Source: Streptomyces sp. Tu6071 (GTDB lineage Bacteria; Actinomycetota; Actinomycetes; Streptomycetales; Streptomycetaceae). Taken from it: a stretch of 64,000 nucleotides of DNA. Where the stretch lies: assembly GCF_000213055.1 (NCBI RefSeq), contig NZ_CM001165.1:3804945-3868944 (forward strand), in the 5' to 3' direction. Positions 9,110 through 18,271 of the stretch are shown here, piece by piece. The notes beneath the pieces are model-generated. The model saw nothing but the letters and a program-made list of their open reading frames with translations. It did no database searches and was not told the DNA's origin. Positions within the stretch are counted from its first letter, which is position 1. Every line of letters begins with the position of its first letter. The translations under genes and the position numbers were made by a program.

Positions 9110-11806
9110 ATGAGCGAGCACCGTCGCAAACCGCCGCAGCCGGAAGGCGGCGGACGGGCCGCGGCCCGACGCGCCCGTTCCGGGAATACGGGACGCCGGG
9201 CGACGCCCCGTGGTTCCGCCCCTTCTTCCTCCGCGCACGGCTCAGCCGGTGTGGAGCCGCCGTCCCACGGAGGCGGACGGGCCGAGGCCCGTCGCGCGGC
9301 CCAGCGCGGCAGTGGCGGGCGCAGGCGCGCGGCCCCGGCGGCCGGCCAGGGCGGGGGCAGGCGCGGAGGCCCCCCGGCGAAGAAGCGCTTCATCGACTAC
9401 CCGCGCGCGGGCAAGGACGGGGTCGGGCGCTGGCTCCCCTCCTGGAAGCTCGTCACCGGCCTCTTCGTCGCCTTCATAGGCGGGCTCATGGGCATCGCGG
9501 GCATCGCGTACGCGATGGTCGAGGTGCCCGACGAGGCGTTGAGCGCCAGGGCGCAGAACAACGTCTACTACTGGTCCGACGGCAGCCAGATGGTCGCCAC
9601 GGGCGGCGAGAGCCAGCGCAACCGGCAGATCGTCCCCCTCGACCAGATCGACAAGTCGATGCAGTACGCGGTCATCTCGGCGGAGAACAAGTCCTTCGAG
9701 ACGGACAGCGGCGTCGACCCCATGGGCATCGGCCGCGCGCTCTTCAACATGGCCAAGGGCGGACAGACGCAGGGTGGTTCGACCATCACCCAGCAGTACG
9801 TCAAGAACGCCGTGCTGGACGATCAGGAACAGACCCTGAGCCGTAAGTTCAAGGAACTGTTCATCTCGATCAAGGTGGGCACGACCAAGAGCAAAGACGA
9901 GATCATGGCGGGCTACCTGAACACCGCCTACTACGGCCGCGGTGCCTACGGCATTCAGGCCGCCTCGCGCGCGTACTTCGACAAGGACGCGGTCGATCTC
10001 AACGCGAGCGAATCGGCGCTTCTGGCGGCCGTCCTCAAGGGCGCCACGTACTACGACCCGGCGGGCGTCGCCTCGGACAATCCGGCGAAGACCACGAAGG
10101 AAGCCAACACGCTCCGTGCCACGGAGCGCTGGTCGTGGATCCTCGACGAGGAGGTCAAGGACGGCCACCTCAGCAAGAGCGAGCGCGACAAGTACACCGA
10201 TCTGCCGAAGACGGAGCCCCCGCGGGCGAACAGCGCGCTCGGCGGCCAGGTCGGCTACCTCGTGGAACTCGCCAACTCCTGGGTGACGAGCCACAGCGAG
10301 GACACGGGCATCACCCTGAACAAGCTGAACCAGGGCGGTTACCGGATCTACACGACCTTCAAGAAGGACCGTGTCAAGGAGCTGGAGAAGTCGGTCAGCA
10401 AGGTCTACAACGCGAACATCGATCCCAAGAAGCGGCCGAAGACCGATAGTCACGTGCAGTTCGGCGGCGCTTCGGTCAACGCGAACACCGGGGCGATCGA
10501 AGCGATCTACGGCGGTACGGACGCCCTCAAGCACTGGATGAACAACGCCGACGTCACCGGTGCGCAGGTCGGTTCGACCTTCAAGCCCTTCGTGCTCGCC
10601 GCGGCGATGCAGCACGGGGTGCGCGATCCGAAGCTCGGTGCCAACCAGGGTGACTCGACGCGCAGGCCCGTTTCCCAGATGAGCATCTTCAGCGCCAAGA
10701 ACAAGCTGAAGATCAAGAACTACGACGGCAGCATCTGGACCGACAAGAACGGCGATCAGTGGCTCCAGTCGAACGACGGCGACGAGTCCTACCACTCGGA
10801 TGACAACTACCGCATCACTCTCCGTGAGGCGATGCAGCACTCCGTCAACTCCGCCTTCGTGCAGCTCGGTATGGACGTCGGCCTGGACAAGGTCAAGGAC
10901 GCCGCCATCAAGGCCGGTATCCAGGACGGTTCCAACATCTTCGCCAGCAACAACTACCCCTCCTTCTCGCTCGGTACGTCCTCGCCCAGCGCGATCCGTA
11001 TGGCGGGCGCCTACGCGACCTTCGCGAACGAGGGGGAGCAGAACGACCCGTACTCGGTGACCAAGGTGGAGAGCGCAAAGGGCACGCTCTTCCAGCACAA
11101 GAAGAAGAGCAAGTCCGCCTTCCCCAAGCCGGTGGCCGACAACGTGACCGACGTGCTCAAGAACGTCGTGGAAAAGGGCACCGGTACCTCCGCGAAGATT
11201 CCCGGCCGGGACGTCGCCGGCAAGACCGGTACGACCGACGGCAACAAGTCCGCCTGGTTCGTCGGGTACACCCCGCAGGTGTCCACCGCGATCGCCATGT
11301 TCCGCTTCGACGACAACGCGAAGAACAAGCAGCGCGAGTTCGAGAAGATGTACGGGACGGGCAACCAGACCTCCATCCACGGTGCCTCCTTCCCGGCGGA
11401 GATCTGGAAGGACTACATGACGCTGGCGCTCAAGGACGCGCCGACGGAGAACTTCCCGAAGCCGGAGAAGATCGGTGAGGTCGTCGAGACGGTCGACGCC
11501 CCGCCCTCGCCGAGCACGAAGCCGTCGGAGAGCCCCTCCGAATCGCCCTCGAAGTCGCCTTCGCAGTCGCCTTCGTCCGAGGCCCCGCCGAGCCCGTCGA
11601 CCACGGAGTCGGAGAACACCTGCGCCCCCTTGGACTTCAACTGCCAGCACGGCGGTGACGACGAAGGTCCTGGTGGCGGCGATGACCAGGGCGGTGACAA
11701 CCAGGGACCGGGGCAGACCTCCGGGCCACCCTCACCCTCGCTACCGGGTGAGGGGGATCCCGGAGGTGACGGGGAGAACGGGGACAACGGCTGGTTCAAG
11801 CCGTGA
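9110..11806 (+). CDS. Class A penicillin-binding protein (transglycosylase/transpeptidase)
   Basis: 898 residues from ATG 9110 with CGAGGAG upstream. Residues 1-105 are a basic, low-complexity cytoplasmic tail. One membrane helix spans about 113-136. The GT51 glycosyltransferase domain shows the catalytic-Glu region SAENKSFE (about 190-197) and GGSTITQQY (222-230). The transpeptidase domain has the nucleophile motif STFK (489-492), SVN (578-580) and KTGT (705-708). The C-terminus ends in a Ser/Pro-rich linker and an acidic Gly-rich tail with two cysteines. It polymerises and cross-links peptidoglycan at the outer face of the membrane. It is divergent from the PadR regulator. Confidence 0.95.
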   Translation: MSEHRRKPPQPEGGGRAAARRARSGNTGRRATPRGSAPSSSAHGSAGVEPPSHGGGRAEARRAAQRGSGGRRRAAPAAGQGGGRRGGPPAKKRFIDYPRAGKDGVGRWLPSWKLVTGLFVAFIGGLMGIAGIAYAMVEVPDEALSARAQNNVYYWSDGSQMVATGGESQRNRQIVPLDQIDKSMQYAVISAENKSFETDSGVDPMGIGRALFNMAKGGQTQGGSTITQQYVKNAVLDDQEQTLSRKFKELFISIKVGTTKSKDEIMAGYLNTAYYGRGAYGIQAASRAYFDKDAVDLNASESALLAAVLKGATYYDPAGVASDNPAKTTKEANTLRATERWSWILDEEVKDGHLSKSERDKYTDLPKTEPPRANSALGGQVGYLVELANSWVTSHSEDTGITLNKLNQGGYRIYTTFKKDRVKELEKSVSKVYNANIDPKKRPKTDSHVQFGGASVNANTGAIEAIYGGTDALKHWMNNADVTGAQVGSTFKPFVLAAAMQHGVRDPKLGANQGDSTRRPVSQMSIFSAKNKLKIKNYDGSIWTDKNGDQWLQSNDGDESYHSDDNYRITLREAMQHSVNSAFVQLGMDVGLDKVKDAAIKAGIQDGSNIFASNNYPSFSLGTSSPSAIRMAGAYATFANEGEQNDPYSVTKVESAKGTLFQHKKKSKSAFPKPVADNVTDVLKNVVEKGTGTSAKIPGRDVAGKTGTTDGNKSAWFVGYTPQVSTAIAMFRFDDNAKNKQREFEKMYGTGNQTSIHGASFPAEIWKDYMTLALKDAPTENFPKPEKIGEVVETVDAPPSPSTKPSESPSESPSKSPSQSPSSEAPPSPSTTESENTCAPLDFNCQHGGDDEGPGGGDDQGGDNQGPGQTSGPPSPSLPGEGDPGGDGENGDNGWFKP

Positions 11807-11820
11807 CCACACCGGGGCGA

Positions 11821-11836
11821 TGTTTCACGTGAAACA
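11821..11836. other. parS site, perfect
   Basis: TGTTTCACGTGAAACA, 14 bp after the PBP stop codon. It is the first of four sites in 96 bp that lie between the stop codon and the transcription terminator. Confidence 0.95.
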
Positions 11837-11843
11837 TCGGTGA

Positions 11844-11859
11844 TGTTCCACGTGAAACA
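11844..11859. other. parS site, one-base variant
   Basis: TGTTCCACGTGAAACA, second of the four-site cluster after the PBP gene. Confidence 0.88.
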
Positions 11860-11871
11860 TGTGCGGTCGGA

Positions 11872-11887
11872 TGTTCCACGTGGAACA
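11872..11887. other. parS-like site, symmetric two-base variant
   Basis: TGTTCCACGTGGAACA is itself a perfect palindrome but differs from consensus symmetrically at two positions. ParB affinity may be lower. Confidence 0.7.
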
Positions 11888-11900
11888 TCGGGCAGCCGGA

Positions 11901-11916
11901 TGTTCCACGTAAAACA
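11901..11916. other. Degenerate parS-like site
   Basis: TGTTCCACGTAAAACA has two changes from consensus, one of them in the central CACGTG. It may be a decaying member of the cluster. Confidence 0.5.
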
Positions 11917-11942
11917 TGGACAGCCCGCCCGAGTCGGGCACA

Positions 11943-11981
11943 CGAGGGCCGCGGTACCGACGTCCGGTACCGCGGCCCTCG
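11943..11981. terminator. Intrinsic terminator of the PBP gene
   Basis: A perfect 17-bp stem (arm cgagggccgcggtaccg) with the 5-nt loop acgtc. It lies 136 bp past the PBP stop, beyond the four parS sites, so those sites fall in the transcribed 3' region. Confidence 0.8.
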
Positions 11982-12049
11982 CCGTCTTCCGGGCTCCGCG
12001 TGGCGTTCCCCGCCCTCGCCGCTCAGGGACGTACGGCAGGATGGCCGTC

Positions 12050-13555
12050 ATGACGAGTACCCGCGTGCAGCAGTCCGGGCCGGTGCTACCCACCGAGGAG
12101 GACGAGGTCGCCGCCGAGGGCAGCGAGCTGCTCGGCGGCCCGGTGGGGCGCCATGCCCTGCTCGGCTCCACGTGGTGGACGCCGGTACGCGTCGTCGCCC
12201 TCGTCGCGCTGGGGCTCTTCGCGCTCGGCATGGTGCAGAAGATCCCCTGCTACAACGGCGGCTGGTTCTTCGGGGCCAACGCCCAGTACACGCACGCCTG
12301 CTACTCCGACATCCCCCACCTCTTCCAGGGGCGCGGCTTCGCGGACGGGCTCGTTCCCTACTTCGACCGGCTCAACGGCGACATGGAGTACCTGGAGTAC
12401 CCCGTGCTCACCGGCGTGTTCATGGAGGTGGCCTCCTGGCTCACCCCGGGCGGGGACGACCTCGTCCACCGTGAGCAGGTCTACTGGCTGGTGAACTCCG
12501 GGATGCTCATGATCTGCGCGGTGGTCCTCGCCGTGTGCGTCAGCCGCACCCATCGCCGGCGGCCCTGGGACGGCCTGCTCGTCGCCCTCGCCCCGGCCGC
12601 CGCGCTCACCGCCACCATCAACTGGGACCTGCTCGCCGTCGCGCTCACGGCGGTCGCGATGCTCCTGTGGTCCCGCAAGCGGTCCTTCGGCTTCGGCGTC
12701 CTCCTGGGGCTCGCCACCGCCGCGAAGCTCTACCCGGTCCTGCTCCTCGGGCCCGTGCTGCTGCTGTGCTGGCGCACAGGGCGCTGGCGGGAGTTCGGCA
12801 GGGCCCTGGGCGGTACGGCGGCGGCCTGGCTCCTGGTGAACCTCCCCGTCATCCTCCTCGCCCCCGACGGCTGGGCGAAGTTCTACACCTTCAGCCAGGA
12901 GCGCGGGGTCGACTTCGGGTCCTTCTGGCTCATCCTGTCCCAGCGGCTCAGTTCCCCGCCGAGCACCGACACGATCAACACCCTCGCGACGCTGCTCATG
13001 GTGCTCGCCTGCGCGCTCCTCGCCGTGCTGACGCTCACCGCTCCGCGCAGGCCGCGCTTCGCCCAGCTCGCCTTCCTCGTCGTCGCGGCCTTCATCCTCA
13101 CCAACAAGGTCTACTCGCCGCAGTACGTCCTGTGGCTCGTGCCGCTCGCCGCACTCGCCCGGCCGCGCTGGCGGGACTTCCTCATCTGGCAGGCCGGAGA
13201 GGTCCTGTACTTCCTGGGCATCTGGCTCTACCTCGCCTACACGAGTGGCGGGAAGGGCGCGATGGGGCTCTCCCAGGAGGGCTACCACCTCGCCATCCTC
13301 TGCCACCTCCTCACCACGCTCTACCTCTGCGCCGTCGTGGTCCGGGACATCCTGCTGCCCGAGCGCGACTCCGTCCGCGCCTCCGGCGACGACGACCCCT
13401 CCGGCGGAGTCCTCGACGGAGCGCCGGACCTGCACGTGTACGGACGCGCCGCGAGGCCGCCCCAGCACAGCGGCGGGATCTACACGGACTGGGGCAAGGG
13501 GCCGGAGGAGCGGCCCGAGAGCTTCACGGACGAGGAGCCGGAGCGCCGGGCCTAG
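12050..13555 (+). CDS. GT87-family (DUF2029) membrane glycosyltransferase
   Basis: About 501 residues from ATG 12050 (MTSTRVQQSG). An ATG three codons earlier (12041) is possible; GGCAGG at 12035-12040 fits the later start better. After about 40 soluble residues there are roughly ten membrane segments, the first near WWTPVRVVALVALGLFALGM. An extracytoplasmic loop contains acidic residues (YFDRLNGDMEYLEYPVLTG), as in polyprenyl-phosphate-dependent mannosyltransferases of this class. The C-terminal tail is hydrophilic. It probably transfers a sugar from a lipid carrier onto a cell-envelope acceptor; donor and acceptor are unknown. A bidirectional terminator follows. Confidence 0.82.
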   Translation: MTSTRVQQSGPVLPTEEDEVAAEGSELLGGPVGRHALLGSTWWTPVRVVALVALGLFALGMVQKIPCYNGGWFFGANAQYTHACYSDIPHLFQGRGFADGLVPYFDRLNGDMEYLEYPVLTGVFMEVASWLTPGGDDLVHREQVYWLVNSGMLMICAVVLAVCVSRTHRRRPWDGLLVALAPAAALTATINWDLLAVALTAVAMLLWSRKRSFGFGVLLGLATAAKLYPVLLLGPVLLLCWRTGRWREFGRALGGTAAAWLLVNLPVILLAPDGWAKFYTFSQERGVDFGSFWLILSQRLSSPPSTDTINTLATLLMVLACALLAVLTLTAPRRPRFAQLAFLVVAAFILTNKVYSPQYVLWLVPLAALARPRWRDFLIWQAGEVLYFLGIWLYLAYTSGGKGAMGLSQEGYHLAILCHLLTTLYLCAVVVRDILLPERDSVRASGDDDPSGGVLDGAPDLHVYGRAARPPQHSGGIYTDWGKGPEERPESFTDEEPERRA

Positions 13556-13642
13556 AGGCGCGGGTACGGGCCCGCCGGGCCTGGAAGCGCGGTACGGGCC
13601 CGCGAGGCCGCCGGGTAGGGACCTGGGAGACCGCTCCGGGCA

Positions 13643-13689
13643 GGTACGGAGAAGGGCGCCCCACACGAGGGGGCGCCCTTCTCCGTACC
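13643..13689. terminator. Bidirectional terminator
   Basis: A perfect 20-bp stem (left arm ggtacggagaagggcgcccc) with a 7-nt loop. It is placed between the convergent GT87 and alanine-racemase-like genes. Confidence 0.85.
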
Positions 13690-13718
13690 CGTACCTGTGC
13701 CCGCCACGCGGGCCGCGC

Positions 13719-14750
13719 TCAGTGCTCGACGATCCGGTCGAACTGCGTCGTCGTGTGCCGCAGGTGCGCCACCAGTTCCTCGCCCACCTGCGGCTCGGGG
13801 GCGTCGGCGGGCACGAAGAGGATCGAGACCTGCATGTGCGGCGGCTCGGCGAACCAGCGCTGCTTGCCGCCGTGGACGAACGGCGAGAGGTTCCGGTTGA
13901 CCGTGGCCAGCCCGGCCCGCGCCACGCCCTTCGCGCGCGGCATCACGCCGTGCAGCGCCTTCGGCGCCTCCAGCCCCACGCCGTGCGAGGTGCCGCCCGC
14001 GGCGACGACGAGCCAGCCGTCCGAGGTCGCCTTCTGCTGCCGGTAGCCGAAGCGCTCGCCCTTGGCGACCCGGGTCACGTCGAGGATCGTCCCCCGGTAC
14101 TGGGTGGCCTCGTGGTCACCGAGCCAGAGCAGGGTCCCGATCCGCGCGCGGAACTTCGTCTGCGGGAACTGCTGGCTCAGCCGGGCCAGTTCATCGGCCT
14201 TGACGTGGCTCACGTACATCGTGTGGAGCGGCAGCCGCGCGCCGCGCAGCGCGTCCATCCACGCGATGACCTCCTCGACCGCGTCCGTGCCGTCGGTGCG
14301 GTCGAGCGGCAGGTGGATCGCGAAGCCTTCGAGGCGCACGTCGTCGATCGCGCTGCCGAGGGCCTGCAGGTCGCTCCGCGTCACGCCGTGCCGCTTCATC
14401 GAGGACATGACCTCGATCATCACGCGCGCGCCCACGAGGGCGCGGACGCCGTCCACCGAGGAGACGGAGCGGATCACGCGGTCGGGGAGCGGCACCGGCT
14501 CCTCGCCGCGGCGGAAAGGCGTGAGGACCAGCAGATCGCCGCTGAACCAGTCCTTGATCCGCGCGGCCTCGTACGTGGTGCCGACGGCGAGCATGTCGGA
14601 GCCGAACCGGGTCGCCTCCTCGGCGAGCCGCTCGTGGCCGAAACCGTAGCCGTTGCCCTTGCAGACCGGGACGATTCCGGGGAACTGTTCGAGAACGTGC
14701 TTGTGGTGTGCCCGCCAGCGCGTGGAGTCGACGTACAGCGTGAGCGCCAT
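13719..14750 (-). CDS. Alanine-racemase-like PLP protein in the femX operon
   Basis: 343 residues from ATG 14750. The N-terminal alanine racemase/YggS-type barrel has the PLP lysine in PVCKGNGYGFGH (K about 31). Further barrel strands (AIHLPLDRTDG, MYVSHVKADEL, RARIGTLLWLG) resemble the alanine racemase N-terminal domain. The C-terminal segment is shorter than in true alanine racemases, and I see no clear copy of the C-terminal catalytic-tyrosine domain. The gene follows femX by about 107 bp on the same strand. That suggests an amino-acid racemase or PLP role feeding peptidoglycan side-chain synthesis, but the substrate is unproven. Confidence 0.8.
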   Translation of the reverse strand: MALTLYVDSTRWRAHHKHVLEQFPGIVPVCKGNGYGFGHERLAEEATRFGSDMLAVGTTYEAARIKDWFSGDLLVLTPFRRGEEPVPLPDRVIRSVSSVDGVRALVGARVMIEVMSSMKRHGVTRSDLQALGSAIDDVRLEGFAIHLPLDRTDGTDAVEEVIAWMDALRGARLPLHTMYVSHVKADELARLSQQFPQTKFRARIGTLLWLGDHEATQYRGTILDVTRVAKGERFGYRQQKATSDGWLVVAAGGTSHGVGLEAPKALHGVMPRAKGVARAGLATVNRNLSPFVHGGKQRWFAEPPHMQVSILFVPADAPEPQVGEELVAHLRHTTTQFDRIVEH

Positions 14751-14857
14751 GGCCGGTCCCGGACCTTTCTTCTAGCTGTGTGGTGCAGGTGGGGGAAGTC
14801 GCGCCGCGCGGGGACCCGGCGGGGGACCGGACGCGGCGACTCGGGGGAAGGGGGAGG

Positions 14858-15979
14858 TCAGCGCCGCGACATGTAGATGTCGAGCGCCTTGTGGAGCAGC
14901 TTGTTGAGCGGGAAATCCCACTCCCCGAGGTACTCCGCCGCCTCTCCCCCGGTACCCACCTTGAACTGGATGAGGCCGAAGAGGTGGTCGGTCTCGTCGA
15001 GCGAGTCGCTGATGCCGCGCAGGTCGTAGACGCTCGCGCCGAGCGCGTAGGCGTCGCGCAGCATCGCCCACTGCATCGCGTTCGACGGGCGCACCTCGCG
15101 CCCGATGTTGTCCGAGGCGCCGTACGAGTACCAGACGTGCCCGCCGACGACGAGCATCGTGGCCGCCGAGAGGTTCACCCCGTTGTGACGCGCGAAGTAC
15201 AGGCGCATCCGGTTGGGGTCCTCGCTGTTCAGCGCCTGCCACATGCGCTCGAAGTACGCCTGCGGGCGCGGCCGGAACTTGTCGCGGACCGCGGTGATCT
15301 CGTAGAGCCGCTGCCACTCGGCGAGGTCCTGGTAGCCGCCCTGGACGACCTCCACGCCGGCCTTCTCGGCCTTCTTGATGTTGCGCCGCCACAGCTGGTT
15401 GAAGCCCTTGTGGACCTCCTCCAGGGAGCGTCCCGCGAGCGGCACCTGGAAGACGTAGCGGGGCTGTACGTCGCCGAAGCCCGCGCCGCCGTCCTCGCCC
15501 TGCTGCCAGCCCATCCGGCGCAGCTTGTCGGCGACCTCGAAGGCGCGCGGCTCGATGACGTCCGCCTCGATGTCGCGCAGCCGCTTCACGTCCGGGTCCT
15601 GGATGCCCTGCTTGATCGTCGGCGCCTTCCAGCGGCGGATGACGACCGGCGGGCCCATCTTCACGGAGAAGGCGCCCTGCTTCTTGAGGTGCGTCAGCAT
15701 CGGCTGGAGCCACTCGTCGAGGTTCGGCGCGTACCAGTTGATGACCGGGCCCTCGGGCAGGTAGGCGAGGTAGCGCTTGATCTTCGGGAGCTGCCGGTAG
15801 AGGACGAGCCCGGCGCCGACGAGCTGCCCGGTCTTCTCGTCGATCCAGCCGAGGCTCTCGGAGCGCCACTCCGACTTCACGTCTGCCCAGGCGGGGACCT
15901 GCATGTGGCTGGCCGCGGGCAGGCTCTGGATGAAGGCCAGATGGTGCTCGCGGCTGATGGTCCTCAGGGTCAGGCTCAT
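14858..15979 (-). CDS. femX: FemX-type peptidoglycan bridge-forming aminoacyltransferase
   Basis: 373 residues from ATG 15979. The FemABX family uses aminoacyl-tRNA to add the branching amino acid to lipid II. Two GNAT-like halves are visible. The second contains GFNQLWRRNIKKAEKAGVEV and, near the C-terminus, GASDNIGREVRPSNAMQW followed by YDLRGISDSLDETDHLFGLIQFKVGTGG, the characteristic Fem C-terminal block. In S. coelicolor the positional homologue SCO3904 adds the single glycine of the interpeptide bridge. Sitting just upstream of an alanine-racemase-like gene and near PBP and MurJ genes supports a wall-precursor role. Confidence 0.93.
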   Translation of the reverse strand: MSLTLRTISREHHLAFIQSLPAASHMQVPAWADVKSEWRSESLGWIDEKTGQLVGAGLVLYRQLPKIKRYLAYLPEGPVINWYAPNLDEWLQPMLTHLKKQGAFSVKMGPPVVIRRWKAPTIKQGIQDPDVKRLRDIEADVIEPRAFEVADKLRRMGWQQGEDGGAGFGDVQPRYVFQVPLAGRSLEEVHKGFNQLWRRNIKKAEKAGVEVVQGGYQDLAEWQRLYEITAVRDKFRPRPQAYFERMWQALNSEDPNRMRLYFARHNGVNLSAATMLVVGGHVWYSYGASDNIGREVRPSNAMQWAMLRDAYALGASVYDLRGISDSLDETDHLFGLIQFKVGTGGEAAEYLGEWDFPLNKLLHKALDIYMSRR

Positions 15980-16402
15980 TCGGGGCGCTCCTCGGGCTGG
16001 TGTGTCCCCATCGGTACAGGGCTCCGGCTCTCGCGCCGAAGCCTACTGCGCCTGTGCGGGGCGCTCACTGGGCCGTACCGCTCCCCGCGGCGGGTGCGGA
16101 AGCGGTGATACGGCCAGGCGGGGACTCCAACGGGGTGGCGCGCGCTGCTCCACCCGGGGGACGCCGAGAAGGGACGGGTCCGCGCGTAGGGGGCGGAGCG
16201 GCGTTTTTCGTGCGGGGCCGGGGCGCTCCACGTCGTACGGGAAGCGGGGCGGGGGACCGGGGGGCGGGGCGCGGTGGGGGCGGGAGCGGGGTGGACGTCC
16301 CCTCGCGGCGGCAGCCCCGCGGCCCGTGGCGCCGGGGCTCCGCCGCTGGTGGGCGGGCGGATTCCGGCGCCACGGGCCGTCCGGCTCGGGCGGGAGCGGT
16401 GC
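15980..16402. other. Intergenic region, no gene seen
   Basis: The 423-bp gap holds the femX promoter side and a G-rich stretch. No open frame here has a ribosome-binding site or family resemblance. The only structure I can support is the inverted repeat at 16320-16379. Confidence 0.6.
16320..16379. terminator. Terminator-like inverted repeat
   Basis: 16-bp perfect arms (cggcccgtggcgccgg and its complement) separated by 28 nt. It lies 23 bp beyond the stop of the small membrane protein gene on the minus strand. Confidence 0.6.
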
Positions 16403-16735
16403 TCAGCCGCCGATGACGCCGCCGAAGAGACCGCCGTGGGCCATGCCGACGAGGAGGCCGATTCCCGCGGCGCCCATGCCGATGATCAGCCCGAAGCGCT
16501 CCCGGGTGGTGACGGAGATGAACTGGCCCCAGCCACCGAGCGCGAGGCCGGCGAGCCCCGCCCAGGAGCTCAGCAGGTGGAAGCTGTGGAAGAAGGACGA
16601 GGTGAAGGCCAGGAACCCCAGCACGAGTGTGAGTGCGGTGAGGGTGTTCTGAAGGGGATGTGGGCGTCCGTCTCCGGAGACGAGCGAGTTCGCAGAGGGC
16701 TGATGTGCGGACGGGGGACGTATTGCCTGTGCCAT
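16403..16735 (-). CDS. Small conserved membrane protein, function unknown
   Basis: 110 residues from ATG 16735 with a very strong site (AGGAGGTGCCC). The first 28 residues are polar. Three hydrophobic stretches follow (LTALTLVLGFLAFTSSFF, AGLAGLALGGWGQFISV, FGLIIGMGAAGIGLLVG), ending in a Gly-rich tail. I recognise no domain. It sits divergently beside the rpsF-ssb-rpsR-rplI operon, a position conserved in streptomycetes from memory. Confidence 0.8.
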   Translation of the reverse strand: MAQAIRPPSAHQPSANSLVSGDGRPHPLQNTLTALTLVLGFLAFTSSFFHSFHLLSSWAGLAGLALGGWGQFISVTTRERFGLIIGMGAAGIGLLVGMAHGGLFGGVIGG

Positions 16736-17002
16736 CGGGCACCTCCTGACGGGACCCGAGCCCGGTAGCGCGGGTCACATCCGTTCTGTACAGATTGCGT
16801 CCCCTCGCGGCCGGATTTCAACCGGAAGCCGGTGTGCGGGTACTGTGTACCGTCTGCGCCGGTGTCTGTCCGGCCACCCGGACGGCCCTCCTCCTCGGCG
16901 GAGGGCGCGTTGTCAGTGGGGCCCAGTACCGTCGCTACGCATGAACAACCCTCCTGCCACGGATTGTCCGTGGCCGCTGAGTCCGAAGGAGGTGGGTTAC
17001 CT

Positions 17003-17293
17003 ATGCGTCACTACGAGGTGATGGTGATCCTCGACCCCGATCTCGAAGAGCGCTCTGTCGCTCCCCTGATCGAGAGCTTCCTCTCCGTGGTCCGCGAGGC
17101 CGACGGAAAGGTCGAGAAGGTCGACACCTGGGGCCGTCGTCGTCTGTCCTACGAGATCAACAAGAAGCCCGAGGGGATCTACTCGGTCATCGACCTCCAG
17201 GCCGAGCCCGCGGTCATCAAGGAGCTCGACCGTCAGATGAATCTGAACGAGTCGGTCCTCCGGACCAAGGTCCTCCGTCCCGAGACCCACTGA
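17003..17293 (+). CDS. rpsF: 30S ribosomal protein S6
   Basis: 96 residues from ATG 17003, preceded by AAGGAGGTGGG. Longer in-frame readings lack such a site. S6 pairs with S18 on the small-subunit platform. The N-terminal [17 protein letters not shown] and the central [17 protein letters not shown] are diagnostic. It is first in the rpsF-ssb-rpsR-rplI operon, the common bacterial arrangement that couples ribosome and replication gene expression. Confidence 0.98.
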   Translation: MRHYEVMVILDPDLEERSVAPLIESFLSVVREADGKVEKVDTWGRRRLSYEINKKPEGIYSVIDLQAEPAVIKELDRQMNLNESVLRTKVLRPETH

Positions 17294-17370
17294 GCGCTCT
17301 GGCTCAGGGACTCGCGGACGTCGAGTAGCCACGTACCCGCCAGAGCACATTCCGCCGAGAGGTACATCCC

Positions 17371-17961
17371 ATGGCAGGCGAGACCGTCATCACGGTCGTC
17401 GGCAATCTTGTCGACGACCCGGAGCTGCGCTTCACCCAGTCCGGTGCGGCCGTCGCGAAGTTCCGCGTCGCGTCCACCCCGCGCACCTTCGACCGGCAGA
17501 CCAACGAGTGGAAGGACGGCGAAAGCCTCTTCCTCACGTGCTCGGTCTGGCGGCAGGCCGCGGAGAACGTCGCGGAGTCGCTTCAGCGCGGCACCCGCGT
17601 CATCGTTCAGGGCCGGTTGAAGCAGCGGTCCTACGAGGACCGTGAAGGCATCAAGCGCACGGTCTACGAGCTGGACGTCGACGAGGTCGGCGCCAGCCTG
17701 CGCAATGCCACCGCCAAGGTCACCAAGACCAGCGGCGGGGGCGGGCGCGGCGGCCAGGGAGGCTACGGCGGAGGCCCGCAGGACGGCGGCTGGGGCGGAA
17801 ACCCCGGCGGCGGTCAGCAGCAGCCGCAGCAGGGCGGCGGCGGTGCACCCGCCGGCGACCCCTGGGCCACCGGTGCTCCCTCCGGCGGAGGGCAGCAGGG
17901 TGGCGGCGGCTGGGGCGGGAACTCCGGCGGCGGCGGCTACTCGGACGAGCCCCCCTTCTAG
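17371..17961 (+). CDS. ssb: Single-stranded DNA-binding protein
   Basis: 196 residues from ATG 17371. The OB fold occupies residues 1-115 ([20 protein letters not shown], then [21 protein letters not shown] and [15 protein letters not shown]). A long Gly/Gln-rich linker leads to the acidic tip DEPPF, the peptide by which SSB recruits replication and repair partners. It lies 77 bp after rpsF and before rpsR, in the same operon. In streptomycetes the SSB in the rpsF operon is the essential general one (from memory). Confidence 0.97.
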   Translation: MAGETVITVVGNLVDDPELRFTQSGAAVAKFRVASTPRTFDRQTNEWKDGESLFLTCSVWRQAAENVAESLQRGTRVIVQGRLKQRSYEDREGIKRTVYELDVDEVGASLRNATAKVTKTSGGGGRGGQGGYGGGPQDGGWGGNPGGGQQQPQQGGGGAPAGDPWATGAPSGGGQQGGGGWGGNSGGGGYSDEPPF

Positions 17962-18017
17962 GACCTTCGGGTCCTGGGGTGGGCCTTCCCACTTCTTGAT
18001 CACACAGGAGAAACACC

Positions 18018-18254
18018 ATGGCGAAGCCGCCTGTGCGCAAGCCTAAGAAGAAGGTCTGCGCATTCTGCAAGGACAAGGTCACGTACGTGGACTACAAGGA
18101 CACGAACATGCTGCGGAAGTACATTTCCGACCGCGGCAAGATCCGTGCCCGCCGCGTGACCGGCAACTGCACCCAGCACCAGCGCGATGTCGCCACGGCC
18201 GTGAAGAACAGCCGTGAGATGGCGCTGCTGCCCTACACGTCCACCGCGCGCTGA
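18018..18254 (+). CDS. rpsR: 30S ribosomal protein S18
   Basis: 78 residues from ATG 18018 with CAGGAG upstream. The cysteine pair C14-x2-C17 (KVCAFCKD) and the later C51 (GNCTQHQRD) mark the cysteine-containing, zinc-type form of S18. It binds S6 on the 30S platform. It lies between ssb and rplI and is 17 bp upstream of the latter. Confidence 0.97.
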   Translation: MAKPPVRKPKKKVCAFCKDKVTYVDYKDTNMLRKYISDRGKIRARRVTGNCTQHQRDVATAVKNSREMALLPYTSTAR

Positions 18255-18271
18255 GAGAGGGTGACCATCGC

